Shown piece after piece: positions 16,728 through 25,737 of a DNA stretch of 61,790 nucleotides. The position numbers were made by a program, and so were the translations under genes. How positions within the stretch are numbered: the first letter of the stretch is position 1; each line of letters begins with the position of its first letter. This DNA comes from Butyrivibrio sp. (GTDB taxonomy: Bacteria; Bacillota; Clostridia; Lachnospirales; Lachnospiraceae), in the NCBI GenBank assembly GCA_015056655.1, contig SVFV01000020.1:1-61790 (forward strand), in the 5' to 3' direction. The notes beneath the pieces are model-generated. The model did not search any database, had not been told where the DNA came from, and saw only the letters and a program-made list of their open reading frames with translations.

Positions 16728-17939
16728 ATGGACCACACTCTTTTTTCAGCTCTTTTAAAAAACCTGCTCTCTGTGGATGTCACGGATGCAACAGACATGG
16801 ACAGCTCTCTTTACGCCTTTGAAAAGGAATACTGCTTCAGCATAAAGATGCAGCCCATGTTTACAAGCAAGGCGCTTTACTATCTTCTGTCCTCCTCCAA
16901 AGAAAGCATGATCTATGAGCTCATAGACCAGCTCGGTATCTGCTTGTCCTTTTTTACGTTTGATAACAGGATTTATATAATCGGACCTTATGTAAAAGAG
17001 AAATATTCAGAGCTTAAGACAGAAACCGTACTTGCAAAAAACGATGAATCCTCATCCAAATCATTGGCGTTTAAGCTGTATTACACAGCATTTCCCATTG
17101 TGTATACCGAGCAGATCACCAGTGTTGTAAATAAATGCATAATCTCTTTTTCCCCTACGGAAAGTGAGTATTCATACAGAAGACTATCGGGATTTATTCA
17201 GGATGTATCTGAAGAAGATGATAAGACAGAACTGTCCGAGAAGAATTATAGTGAAATCTATAGGAGATATGATCAGGAAAAGCAGTTCCTTTCGATGATA
17301 AGAAACGGGGATACCAAAAACATCCTGTCCGCATTTGAAAAATTGTCCGGTCCGGAGGCTCTTTCCGATTTTTCCAAAGAGACTCTTAACTACTATGCCT
17401 CGGGCTATGGTCTGGCAATACTTAAAGCTCTTTCCAGAAAAGCTGCGGAAGAATCAGGTCTTTCAGTCATTACAATAGATGAGATAACCCAAAAATACAC
17501 CCAGCTTTCATCAGCTACAAACAATGCAGAGCTTCAGACGCGCTATCAGATCGATATGATCGTTGAGCTGACAAAAGCTGTTCACAACCACAAGCTGTCT
17601 CTGGACAAGTATTCTCCCCCCATTCAGAGGGTAATGGAATACATCAATCTTCATCTGGGGGACCATATATCAAACGATGATCTGGCGGCAAATGCCAGTA
17701 TGTCCATCTCTCACCTGTCTAAGGTGTTCAAAAAAGAAACCGGCGGGACCATGACGGAGTACATCGCACTTATGCGATGCAAAAAAGCTGCCGGACTCCT
17801 GAAAAAGACAGACCTTCCGGTCCAGGAGATCAGCAGCTACGTCGGATATTCTGACAACAATTACTTTGTAAAAGTATTTAAAAAAATATATGATCTGACG
17901 CCCTCAGAATATAGAAAAACGCGTATAGTAAGCCTATAA
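16728..17939 (+). CDS. AraC-family transcriptional regulator
   Basis: A 403-residue regulator. The C-terminal 100 residues hold the two AraC helix-turn-helix motifs: 'SNDDLAANASMSISHLSKVF' and 'VQEISSYVGYSDNNYFVKVF', ending with the family signature 'YDLTPSEYRK'. The 290-residue N-terminal part shows no cupin-like metal motif; it is probably a cytoplasmic sensor domain of the type common in Lachnospiraceae sugar loci. GAGGAAT precedes the ATG. Divergent position to the symporter-hydrolase operon makes it the likely activator, responding to an imported sugar or glycoside. Confidence 0.9.
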   Translation: MDHTLFSALLKNLLSVDVTDATDMDSSLYAFEKEYCFSIKMQPMFTSKALYYLLSSSKESMIYELIDQLGICLSFFTFDNRIYIIGPYVKEKYSELKTETVLAKNDESSSKSLAFKLYYTAFPIVYTEQITSVVNKCIISFSPTESEYSYRRLSGFIQDVSEEDDKTELSEKNYSEIYRRYDQEKQFLSMIRNGDTKNILSAFEKLSGPEALSDFSKETLNYYASGYGLAILKALSRKAAEESGLSVITIDEITQKYTQLSSATNNAELQTRYQIDMIVELTKAVHNHKLSLDKYSPPIQRVMEYINLHLGDHISNDDLAANASMSISHLSKVFKKETGGTMTEYIALMRCKKAAGLLKKTDLPVQEISSYVGYSDNNYFVKVFKKIYDLTPSEYRKTRIVSL

Positions 17940-17985
17940 TAGCTTTATCAATTTTTTCAGTTTCTTCCCTTATTGGATACCGTTC

Positions 17986-18687
17986 TCACTCAAATCTTTT
18001 TCTCGTAATAGGATCAGCTCCTTTTCTCGCTTTCTGGCACAATCTATCCTTAATCCGGCACATTGCTTCAATGTGCATTATCCAATGCCTTGAAAAAGGC
18101 ATTTTAATAAGTCCCCTGACATCCTTATCGCACCAGTAATCGACAAGCCAAATGGCGTCTTCATCTGTACTTACACAATGGCTATCCTTCACCCTTATCT
18201 TATCTTCTTCAGAAAAACTTTGCTTTAAATCAGTATATGCCAGGCTACGGAGCAGTTCATTGGTTGATTCCATAACTGCTTTGCAATATTCAAACAAAGC
18301 TTCTACATTCAGCTTCTTTGATAATTCTGCAATTTCTTCTCCTTTTAATTCATTTCCCGTAGTGACGATAGGACTTCCAATTTTCTTCTGCCATCCACAG
18401 GAAAATAGAACCTGCTCATTGCCATCAATAAGAGTATGTGCCACAATATCCTCTATTCTGAAGATGTGCCACATGGAATACGCAAGCGTCTTACTATGAT
18501 AACCATTAGCCCCTGCAAAAGGCATCTGGTAAAAAGCCTCCCCCGGAAACGTATTCACTATATATGACACCTGAGAAAACAGGTCATTTCTCAAGTCTAT
18601 CAGCACCTCTATTCCCTCTGAAAAGGTTGTTTCTCTGCCAATGAGCGATTGCATCCGTTTATTTTTTTCTGACCAATCTTTATTCAT
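17986..18687 (-). CDS. DinB/YfiT-like protein
   Basis: A 233-residue all-helical cytoplasmic protein. 'SMWHIFRIEDIVAH' and 'SRHWIMHIEAMCRIKDRL' provide histidines placed as in the DinB/YfiT four-helix-bundle superfamily, which binds a metal with three histidines and includes thiol-dependent transferases. No closer assignment is possible. It is convergent with the AraC gene 46 bases away and appears to be a single gene. Confidence 0.65.
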   Translation of the reverse strand: MNKDWSEKNKRMQSLIGRETTFSEGIEVLIDLRNDLFSQVSYIVNTFPGEAFYQMPFAGANGYHSKTLAYSMWHIFRIEDIVAHTLIDGNEQVLFSCGWQKKIGSPIVTTGNELKGEEIAELSKKLNVEALFEYCKAVMESTNELLRSLAYTDLKQSFSEEDKIRVKDSHCVSTDEDAIWLVDYWCDKDVRGLIKMPFSRHWIMHIEAMCRIKDRLCQKARKGADPITRKRFE

Positions 18688-18782
18688 ACAAAGTCCTTTC
18701 CTGAAGCTTATGATTCATGAATAGGCATCGCATAATATATCGTATATTGTTCCTCTCGGGAAATCTGTAATTTTCTCAAAGC

Positions 18783-19496
18783 TCATCTTCGTCTGCGCCT
18801 TCTATGATTTCTCTTGGTGAAATTTTTACTCTTTTCAGCCTGCTCCATCATAAGCTCAAGCTTTCTTTCTGAATCCGTCTCCTGATCTATCAGCTTCTGG
18901 AGCTCACCCTTTCTGTATTCAGTAAGGGTCTCCTCTACCTTATTGTAATCTCGTTCAAAAAGGATGTTACTAATGGTCTCAGATAGTTCCTTCATGGAAA
19001 TAATATCAGGAACAAGGTCGCAGATCTTATCTATCACAAAGTTCTTGCTCTTTTCCTTGTACTTCGCCATTCCGTATTTTTGTTGAATCTGAGAAAGTTC
19101 CGGTCTCCATAATATTCTGAGCTTATTTTCCAGCTGTAAATTGGGATTCTCGACTGGTTTTCTAAGTATATAAAAATCCAGTTCTCCGTCCACCTCTTCT
19201 ACAGTAATAATGCCCCAATAATCCGGAACGTGCTCCTTTATGTGAATTCCATGACTAGAGCCCACAACAGCTATATTGAAGTCATAAAATCTGTCGTAAT
19301 CCTTAACCTGAGACGCCAGTCTCGCATAGGTGTCGGCATCACTTTTTATTTCGATACCCACAAGACCATACTCCGTTACCATGACCAGGTCTGCCCTTGA
19401 TCGTCCCATGGTCTTTTCTTCTATTATTCGAACCTTTCCATAAGTATCTTCCAGAAAGTCAAAAAGTGACTCTCGTATGTCTTTATCTTTTAGCAT
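18783..19496 (-). CDS. sce7726/MmcB-like PD-(D/E)XK family protein
   Basis: A 237-residue protein. The N-terminal 130 residues have the restriction-endonuclease-like core: a helix ending 'RIIEEKTMGRSRADLVMV', then 'GLVGIEIKSDADTY' giving the D...ExK catalytic triad, and 'FNIAVVGSSHG'. Proteins of this type are annotated sce7726 or MmcB-like DNA repair proteins. The second half is helical, with a charged coiled-coil-like segment and an unusual tail 'RNHRRRRRR'. It stands alone between the DinB-like gene and the galactanase, on the same strand; a role in DNA repair or defence is only inferred. Confidence 0.75.
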   Translation of the reverse strand: MLKDKDIRESLFDFLEDTYGKVRIIEEKTMGRSRADLVMVTEYGLVGIEIKSDADTYARLASQVKDYDRFYDFNIAVVGSSHGIHIKEHVPDYWGIITVEEVDGELDFYILRKPVENPNLQLENKLRILWRPELSQIQQKYGMAKYKEKSKNFVIDKICDLVPDIISMKELSETISNILFERDYNKVEETLTEYRKGELQKLIDQETDSERKLELMMEQAEKSKNFTKRNHRRRRRR

Positions 19497-19532
19497 ATTT
19501 CATCATGTCCTAGGACCATTGCCTTTGTCCCT

Positions 19533-21737
19533 TTAGTCCACTTTGATCAGGGTAAAATCATCAACGGTTCCCCAGCTCTTGGGGTTACATACCATGTGTA
19601 CACCGATAGTCACTGTTCCGTCTGTAACCTCAATTTCAGGAATAGTCGGATTCTGCCAGTCTGCCCAGGATGTCACCATGAAGCCCTCTGTCTTTTCTTC
19701 TTCTGCGGTTTTTGCAAAAAGAGTAAGCTCTGAACTTGGGCTCATATCTCCTCCCTGTGCAAAAGCCATGAGCTTATAGGTTCCGGGTTCAAGGTCAGTG
19801 ATTTCCTGCTCAAGTGTGAAATCCATCTTTGATTCAGACCAGAAATGCAGGGCAAAATCACCTGTGTGAGCATCATCATCCTTTTCCTGATAGTCAGTTG
19901 GATTTCCGCCATTTGCAGTGATTTTCCACATGGATCTGTCAGAATCCTCAAAGCTTGGATTTAAAACGTAGTTATCTGCTAGCACTTTTACATGACAGGT
20001 AACCTCTTGTCCATCCTCAAGTGTTCCGTTTACATCAATCATATTTTCCTTGGATGTATCTATCTTTGCAACATCAGCTTCATCCCATGTAACTTTTGCT
20101 TTGGAATTCGCTGTTTTGTCATTGTAGATTACATCTATCTCATCAGGAAGAACAGGCTCTGCACCAACAGCAAGCTCAATCTCTGTATCAGGAATAGCAT
20201 CAATTGAAAGCTCAGCAAGAGCTCCGCTTCTTATGTACTTATATACGTTTAAGGATTCCAGTGGCTTTCCGTCAAAATCGAAGAATGCCTGATTATCCCA
20301 TGAGCATCCGCCGTAGTAAAGCCCTGCATCTTCAGGGTCGTAATCTCCTGCGTAGCTACTTGCCCAGCCGCTACCAAACTCTTCCCAAATTGCGGAATTA
20401 TCAGCATCAGCAGGTCCTACAGGTATCCATGTGCCTTCCCAGTAGAACACGCCCGTTGCACCAGCCTCGTTAGCCATGTTGATGACATCCCGAACCATGT
20501 TTGTCTGTCCCTGAACCGTTGCAGGATATCCATCCACTATGTCATCTGTTCCATTTACGCTGTTTCCTGCACCATCTCCATCTTCTGAAGTGTAGCAGTA
20601 GGAAGTCTCCGCAATGATGAATTCCTTGTCATACTTCTCTTTAAATGTCTTGATTATTTCGCCCATCTTTTCAAGGTCGCTGTCCCAGAAAGGATAATAG
20701 CTCATTCCAAGAATGTCATAATCAAGCTCAGCCTTTTCAAGGTTGTTTACTTTGCTCTCAAGGTTAGCAAAATTATCGATATTAGCATAATGAACGATTA
20801 TCTTAATATCCTTGCCGTACTTTTCAGAAGTCTCTCTAACGCCCTTACTTCCGGCCTCGAGAAGTCTTGTCACGTAAGGAATCATAGACACTCCGGCCAT
20901 ACCATTGTTGATCTCATTACCAATCTGAACCATTCCAACATCAATACCAGCATCAAGTATCTGAGTCAGGCTGTCTACTGTGTATTCATAAAGAGCATCA
21001 CATTTACTATCGATGTTCATTCCAGCCCATGCCTTGGGTTCATGCTGTCTCTTGGGATCAGCCCAGAAATCAGAATAATGGAAATCAATGCAAACCTTCA
21101 TGCCATATTCGGTTGCCCTTTTTCCAAGTTCAATGGTTGTAGGAAGATCATTATTTCCGCCGCCGTATCCATTTCCATTTTCATCATACGGATCGTTCCA
21201 TACACGAAGTCTAATGTAGTTAATACCTGCTTCTGCCATGGTCTTAAAGGGATCAGCTTCATTCCCATCAAAATCGTAGTACTTAACGCCGCTGTTTTCT
21301 TCTACAAGAACAGAAGAAGCATCCATACCAAGTGCAAACTCTTCTGAAAGATTTTTTACGGGCTCAACTGTTACTCCAGCCTTTGGCGCTGTTTCCTTCC
21401 AGGAAGTGTCAGGTTCTGCAGCTTCTTCTGGCTCATTTGAAGCCTGTTCCTGGTCATCCGATACTTCTTCCTGATCAGCCGATGCTTCTAATTCCCCTCC
21501 ACTTGATGATTCAATCTGTTCATCTTCTAGGATTTCTGATTCTGAATTATCCCCTTTGTCATCTGCAGAATCAATATCTTCCAATAAACCATCTTGTTCT
21601 TCTGTAACATTATCTTCTACAGCAGAAGTATTCTCTCTCTCACTGCTTCCACTCCCCGTACATCCAGCAACATTTGATGCCACCATAGCTGAAAGCGCTG
21701 CTATAGCAATCAGTCTTTCTAATCCTTTCTTTTTCAT
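19533..21737 (-). CDS. Secreted GH53 arabinogalactan endo-beta-1,4-galactanase lipoprotein
   Basis: A 734-residue surface enzyme that cuts beta-1,4-galactan, the side chain of pectin rhamnogalacturonan I. A lipoprotein signal ends at Cys26 ('SNVAGC'). An Asp/Glu/Ser linker (30-110) precedes the GH53 barrel (about 128-510): 'NYIRLRVWNDP', 'CIDFHYSDFWADP', acid/base in 'VQIGNEINNG' and nucleophile in 'IIAETSYC'. A bacterial Ig-like domain (about 520-595) and a C-terminal beta-sandwich ('NPSFEDSDRSMWKI' onward) follow; the latter resembles CBM61, a galactan-binding module attached to other GH53 enzymes. It belongs functionally with the downstream-numbered GH35, LacI and ABC genes. Confidence 0.93.
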   Translation of the reverse strand: MKKKGLERLIAIAALSAMVASNVAGCTGSGSSERENTSAVEDNVTEEQDGLLEDIDSADDKGDNSESEILEDEQIESSSGGELEASADQEEVSDDQEQASNEPEEAAEPDTSWKETAPKAGVTVEPVKNLSEEFALGMDASSVLVEENSGVKYYDFDGNEADPFKTMAEAGINYIRLRVWNDPYDENGNGYGGGNNDLPTTIELGKRATEYGMKVCIDFHYSDFWADPKRQHEPKAWAGMNIDSKCDALYEYTVDSLTQILDAGIDVGMVQIGNEINNGMAGVSMIPYVTRLLEAGSKGVRETSEKYGKDIKIIVHYANIDNFANLESKVNNLEKAELDYDILGMSYYPFWDSDLEKMGEIIKTFKEKYDKEFIIAETSYCYTSEDGDGAGNSVNGTDDIVDGYPATVQGQTNMVRDVINMANEAGATGVFYWEGTWIPVGPADADNSAIWEEFGSGWASSYAGDYDPEDAGLYYGGCSWDNQAFFDFDGKPLESLNVYKYIRSGALAELSIDAIPDTEIELAVGAEPVLPDEIDVIYNDKTANSKAKVTWDEADVAKIDTSKENMIDVNGTLEDGQEVTCHVKVLADNYVLNPSFEDSDRSMWKITANGGNPTDYQEKDDDAHTGDFALHFWSESKMDFTLEQEITDLEPGTYKLMAFAQGGDMSPSSELTLFAKTAEEEKTEGFMVTSWADWQNPTIPEIEVTDGTVTIGVHMVCNPKSWGTVDDFTLIKVD

Positions 21738-22174
21738 ACCCTCTCCTTATTGTTTTTATACTTTTGAAGAACGCTACCTTATTCCATTTTCTCTTAAATG
21801 GACACATAATTCAGTTTGAGCACTCAATTTGCTTCATTTTGCTATTATGCGTGTCGCCATTTTCAAATCCATACACGCCTGCTCTTCGCTTTCCTTATGC
21901 TACGTGCTCATTTTGATACTCGCAACAACGTAAAACACGCATATAAGATTTTTTTATTTTTGATCGTGTCCCCCAAAATACCTTCTCGACACTCAACACC
22001 TGGAAATATCTCTATTTGCGTGCCCAAAATCCAAACACACCAATTCAACTCAGCAAATGTCGGCACGCAAAATCAAAACACATCTCAGTATGCGTGCCCT
22101 TGCCCCTCAAATTTCTATCGCAAATTTCCATCCATCCCAGGCCGCAACAAATTTCCATCGATAAACCTGCTCTA
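21738..22174. promoter_or_regulatory. Long intergenic region before the galactanase, with short repeats
   Basis: 437 bases without a gene, between the GH35 stop and the GH53 start. It contains several copies of TGCGTGCC or TGCGTGTC (about 21847, 22016, 22089) and one inverted copy (about 22062-22070), so TTGCGTGCC faces GGCACGCAA. Three copies of a 12-base word, GATGGAAATTTG on the minus strand (one with A for G), occur between 22108 and 22162. The galactanase promoter should lie here and the repeats may be regulator sites; no clear -35/-10 pair was found. Confidence 0.4.
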
Positions 22175-24499
22175 TCAAAACAATCTTATCTTATACTGAG
22201 CTACGCTGCTAACCCCATCAATTCTGCATGCAACGCCATTGTCCATTTCTGGCCAGTTCTGAAGATATACCTTATCGCCTTCTTTAAGCGGAGCAACGAC
22301 TGCTCTTGCCTTGAAGTCTTCCTCCAAGGCACCTTTGCCATCTGAACCAATAAAGCGCTTCAAGCCAATCTCCCACTTCTGACCTGTGTAGAAGCTATCT
22401 GCAATAAGCTCACCTTTCTCATACTCGCTGACTTCACTTATTGCAAAAAGTCTTGCCTGGTCACCCTTATAGTCTACATGGAGATATACTTCATCCATGT
22501 CTTCATCAATTCCAGTCACACTGATTTCATAAGCCTTTGCCCCATCAGCATCGCCTACAAAGCCTTCTGCAAAAGCGCCACTTATTGCGTCCACTCCATC
22601 ACACTCAGAAATTTCGGCCTTTACCCCATTAACAAGTTCATCCACATATCTGTAATCAGCAAAGTCCATGCTGTCCACCATATATGAATCACTCACGTTC
22701 TCAGCATCCGCATGGATAAATCCGATAGGCGTCTCTTCAAGATCAGGCCAAACTCTGAATGAAACTGTGTGCTCTAATCCATCAGAAGGAATCTCTGCAT
22801 AAATCTCATAAGCTGGTTTCTTTCTTGCCTTACCCGGCTTAGCTGGAGGTATGCAAACAACGTTGTGATCACAGATAACAAGATGCTCTGTTCCAAACTC
22901 ATCCACGATCTTTACAGCATGCTCTGCCTCATCTCTAAGAAGAGTTACAATTTTGATTTTTCCAAGCTCTCCCTCTATCTCAAAGGAAGCACTATCGCTG
23001 CTGTCTGTATAAAATACATAGGCATATTCTCTTCCCTTTTCGTCATGCAGAATGCAAAGAGGTGTAGCATTTGCTCTTCTAAGAACAGCCTCATATCCAA
23101 TAGGCATGTTGAAAGGATAGAAGAAATAGTCTCCATTCTTCACATCTCTTTCTTCAAACTCGCAGAGAACATTTCCATCTTCATCATGTGCTTTAAGTAC
23201 AACAGCATCATGATCTGCCATCTCATATCTTCTCTGATAGTTATTTACAAAAAGATAACCAGATGTAACTTCCTCACCATTTGCTTCAAGCTTTCCAGCT
23301 CTTACTGCAGTTCTTAAATCAGTAAAATTGTCAGGCTTTAATGGATTACCCGGCTGTGGAATATAAGGCATACTGCAAAGATTTTCGCCAAAATCCTTAA
23401 CGAACATAGAGAGTGTTCTAACCTTTCTATAGGTCTCCTCCATCTGGCCATATTCCCTTACAGGGGCATTGAAATCATAGGATAAAACAGGAAGATCGTT
23501 GGGATATCCTGTCTGTGTACTCTCCTGAAGAGTTGTGAGCTTTCCTTTAGGATTACTTCCTCCATGGTACATGTAGTAGCCAAGAAGGTTGGCTCCACTT
23601 CCCATCTTAACCATGCTCATTGCAGCAGTGTCATCACCTGTAGCAATAGGTCTTCTGTGGTGGGTAACCTGAAGTCCTCCTCCAAGCTCTGCTGTAAGAT
23701 AAGGGAATTTGTCCATATCAAAAGTAATTCCCACGCCAAGTCCATGATCTGAGCCAATGTTATGATCATTTCTTTCTTTTGTAAAAATATAGTTTCCACT
23801 GGGTTCAATCTCGGTAGTTCTGGGATCCCAAGGTGCTTCGCAATAGCCCCCCATAACAGGAATCATTCCACCAGTCACTGCTCCACCCCAGCCGGTAGCT
23901 GTATATATAGGAGCATCAAAACCGATTTCGATTGCCATGGCTTTAAGAGTCTTCATGTGTTCCTCTCCCTCAGGACCACCAAAGCCTCCACAATGTCCAT
24001 ACTCGTTCTCTATCTGAATTCCAATTACAGGGCCGTCATCCTTTAAGAAAAATCCCTTTGCCTGCTCATAGATATGCTCATAGAAGTTCCTTACATGCTC
24101 AAGATACTGAGGAGCATTGCTACGAACTTCATAGCCCTTATTCTTTGCATCCTCCAAAATCCAATCCGGGAAACCACCATTTCTCGCTTCTCCATGTGCC
24201 CAGGGGCCTATTCTCAGGATGCACTTAAGTCCACAGTCCTTTACTGTCTGTAGAAATTTATGAAGGTCTCTGTCTCCGCCAAAGTCGAATTCTCCACGAA
24301 CTTCCTCATGATGAATCCAAATGGTATAAAGTGAAACGATATCAACCCCACCACTCTTCATCTTGCAGAGCTCTTCTGCCCAATATCTGTTTCTATATCT
24401 GCTAAAATGCATCTCACCCATAACAGGATAGAATCCTTTTCCATCAACTGTAAGTGACATGGGATTGAATGATATATTGCTTTCTTTAGATAAATTCAT
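22175..24499 (-). CDS. GH35 beta-galactosidase
   Basis: A 774-residue enzyme without a signal peptide. The N-terminal TIM barrel has the GH35 signatures 'GEMHFSRYRNRYWAEEL', 'IGPWAHGEARNGGFPDW', acid/base Glu166 in 'IENEYG' and nucleophile Glu271 in 'YLTAELGGG'. Beta-sandwich domains make up the second half. It would release galactose from galacto-oligosaccharides imported by the neighbouring ABC system. Its start has AAGGAGAAAG upstream. A 32-base inverted repeat and the LacI terminator precede it, so it has its own promoter and probably its own operator. Confidence 0.9.
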   Translation of the reverse strand: MNLSKESNISFNPMSLTVDGKGFYPVMGEMHFSRYRNRYWAEELCKMKSGGVDIVSLYTIWIHHEEVRGEFDFGGDRDLHKFLQTVKDCGLKCILRIGPWAHGEARNGGFPDWILEDAKNKGYEVRSNAPQYLEHVRNFYEHIYEQAKGFFLKDDGPVIGIQIENEYGHCGGFGGPEGEEHMKTLKAMAIEIGFDAPIYTATGWGGAVTGGMIPVMGGYCEAPWDPRTTEIEPSGNYIFTKERNDHNIGSDHGLGVGITFDMDKFPYLTAELGGGLQVTHHRRPIATGDDTAAMSMVKMGSGANLLGYYMYHGGSNPKGKLTTLQESTQTGYPNDLPVLSYDFNAPVREYGQMEETYRKVRTLSMFVKDFGENLCSMPYIPQPGNPLKPDNFTDLRTAVRAGKLEANGEEVTSGYLFVNNYQRRYEMADHDAVVLKAHDEDGNVLCEFEERDVKNGDYFFYPFNMPIGYEAVLRRANATPLCILHDEKGREYAYVFYTDSSDSASFEIEGELGKIKIVTLLRDEAEHAVKIVDEFGTEHLVICDHNVVCIPPAKPGKARKKPAYEIYAEIPSDGLEHTVSFRVWPDLEETPIGFIHADAENVSDSYMVDSMDFADYRYVDELVNGVKAEISECDGVDAISGAFAEGFVGDADGAKAYEISVTGIDEDMDEVYLHVDYKGDQARLFAISEVSEYEKGELIADSFYTGQKWEIGLKRFIGSDGKGALEEDFKARAVVAPLKEGDKVYLQNWPEMDNGVACRIDGVSSVAQYKIRLF

Positions 24500-24551
24500 T
24501 TCTTTCTCCTTGATAAATAACTAGTTAAGTTCACTATACATAATTGTTTTT

Positions 24552-24583
24552 TATATCATAGGAAAGCTATTTCTTATGATATA
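24552..24583. promoter_or_regulatory. 32-base inverted repeat upstream of the GH35 gene
   Basis: Arms TATATCATA and TATGATATA (9 bp), then one mismatch, then GAAA/TTTC around a 4-base centre. It lies 53 bases upstream of the GH35 start codon and next to the LacI terminator. Size and symmetry suit a repressor or activator site overlapping the promoter. Confidence 0.5.
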
Positions 24584-24627
24584 AAAATGCCTGTTCATTC
24601 ATTTTATCGCAAATGAACAGGCATTTT
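24584..24627. terminator. Terminator between LacI and GH35 genes
   Basis: AAAATGCCTGTTCATT pairs perfectly with AATGAACAGGCATTTT (16 bp, 12-base loop). It begins two bases beyond the LacI stop codon and has T-runs on both strands. Confidence 0.85.
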
Positions 24628-24629
24628 AG

Positions 24630-25625
24630 TTATTTTGTACTCTCTTTCATGATGACTTCATAGTTTCTAAGCTTCTGGCTTTCAACCTCTTCGCCATCAA
24701 TCAAAGATAATAGCATTCTGGCAGCAACAGCTCCAAGATTTCTATCATCAAAATTAAGTGATGTTACTGGAACAACTGCATTTTCCAGAAATGAACTATT
24801 GTAAAATGAAGCAAGGCGCAAATCTTTCGGAATCTTGATATGTTCAGCTCTGCATACTGCAATTACAGCTCCTGCAAGATGATCATCCATACAGATAACA
24901 CCATCAACCTGCCTCTGAGCCAGCTGCTTCACAATTTCGGATATTCTGTGCTCATTTCCCAAATTCAGGAAAACAAGCGACTCATCCATTTCTTTTCCAG
25001 CCCTCTTATAAGCTTCTGCAAATCCACTGTATCTGGTTCTTGTGACCATATGGTTCTGCGAGCCTCCAAGAAGAGCAAGCTTTGACTGACCTTTTCCGAT
25101 AAGGATGGATGTCAGCTCCATACACGCATCAAAGTTATCATTATCAACTGTGATGACTTTATCATCAAGTGAAGCTCCTATTGCTATAAAGGGAACTCCG
25201 CTTTGTTCAAGATACTCTGCAGGTTTATCATCAATCAGAGTCCTTGTAAGGATAACTCCGTCTACTTTACGGTTCTCAATAACTCTCTTCAGATTGGAAA
25301 CGTCATCGCCATTAACCAGAGAAACAATAATATCATAGCCATATCCACTGGTTACTTCATTCATGCCCACAAGGCATCTTTGAAAAAAGGGAAGGTCCAC
25401 AAGGGAATAATCAGCCGGCCAAACAACAGCTATGCTAAAGGTCCTTCGCTGTGCAAGTCCCTTGGCAACAACATTAGGCTTATAATTGTTTTTTTCAATG
25501 TATTCAAGAACCTTGGCCTTTGTGCTGGCACTAATTCTGCCTTTTCCTGATATAGCCCTGGATACGGTTGTCTTCGACACCCCAAGCGCATTAGCCACAT
25601 CCTCGATAGTTATTTGGTTACTCAT
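24630..25625 (-). CDS. LacI-family transcriptional regulator of the galactan locus
   Basis: A 331-residue repressor. Residues 4-24 are the LacI helix-turn-helix 'IEDVANALGVSKTTVSRAIS' followed by the hinge helix 'NYKPNVVAKGLAQ'; the rest is a periplasmic-binding-protein-like sugar sensor. The ATG at 25625 is chosen because the recognition helix starts just after it; an upstream in-frame ATG would translate the structured repeat. It lies after the ABC permease genes and before GH35, so it should sense galactose or galacto-oligosaccharides and act on the palindromes upstream of the binding-protein gene. Confidence 0.92.
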   Translation of the reverse strand: MSNQITIEDVANALGVSKTTVSRAISGKGRISASTKAKVLEYIEKNNYKPNVVAKGLAQRRTFSIAVVWPADYSLVDLPFFQRCLVGMNEVTSGYGYDIIVSLVNGDDVSNLKRVIENRKVDGVILTRTLIDDKPAEYLEQSGVPFIAIGASLDDKVITVDNDNFDACMELTSILIGKGQSKLALLGGSQNHMVTRTRYSGFAEAYKRAGKEMDESLVFLNLGNEHRISEIVKQLAQRQVDGVICMDDHLAGAVIAVCRAEHIKIPKDLRLASFYNSSFLENAVVPVTSLNFDDRNLGAVAARMLLSLIDGEEVESQKLRNYEVIMKESTK

Positions 25626-25662
25626 ATATCTCTCTTTCAGGGGAAGAGGAAGCTGCGCTCCC

Positions 25663-25733
25663 ACAAGGAAGTTCCGCTCTCGCTTCGCTCGCCGGAACAC
25701 GTTCACACTAGGCTCGATAATACCTCGCCAAGT
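25663..25733 (-). repeat. Structured intercistronic repeat, copy 1
   Basis: A 71-base element that starts four bases after the stop of the second permease gene. A 6-bp stem GTTCCG/CGGAAC encloses a conserved 16-base loop which as RNA reads GCGAGCGAAGCGAGAG. Most of the element is shared with copy 2 at 28121-28192; in the stem one C-G pair here is T-A there, a compensatory change. Confidence 0.65.
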
Positions 25734-25737
25734 GTTC

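Noticed and set aside
20790..21347. 185-codon plus-strand ORF within the galactanase gene
   Set aside because: Antisense to the catalytic GH53 domain; composition is not protein-like and no ribosome site precedes it.
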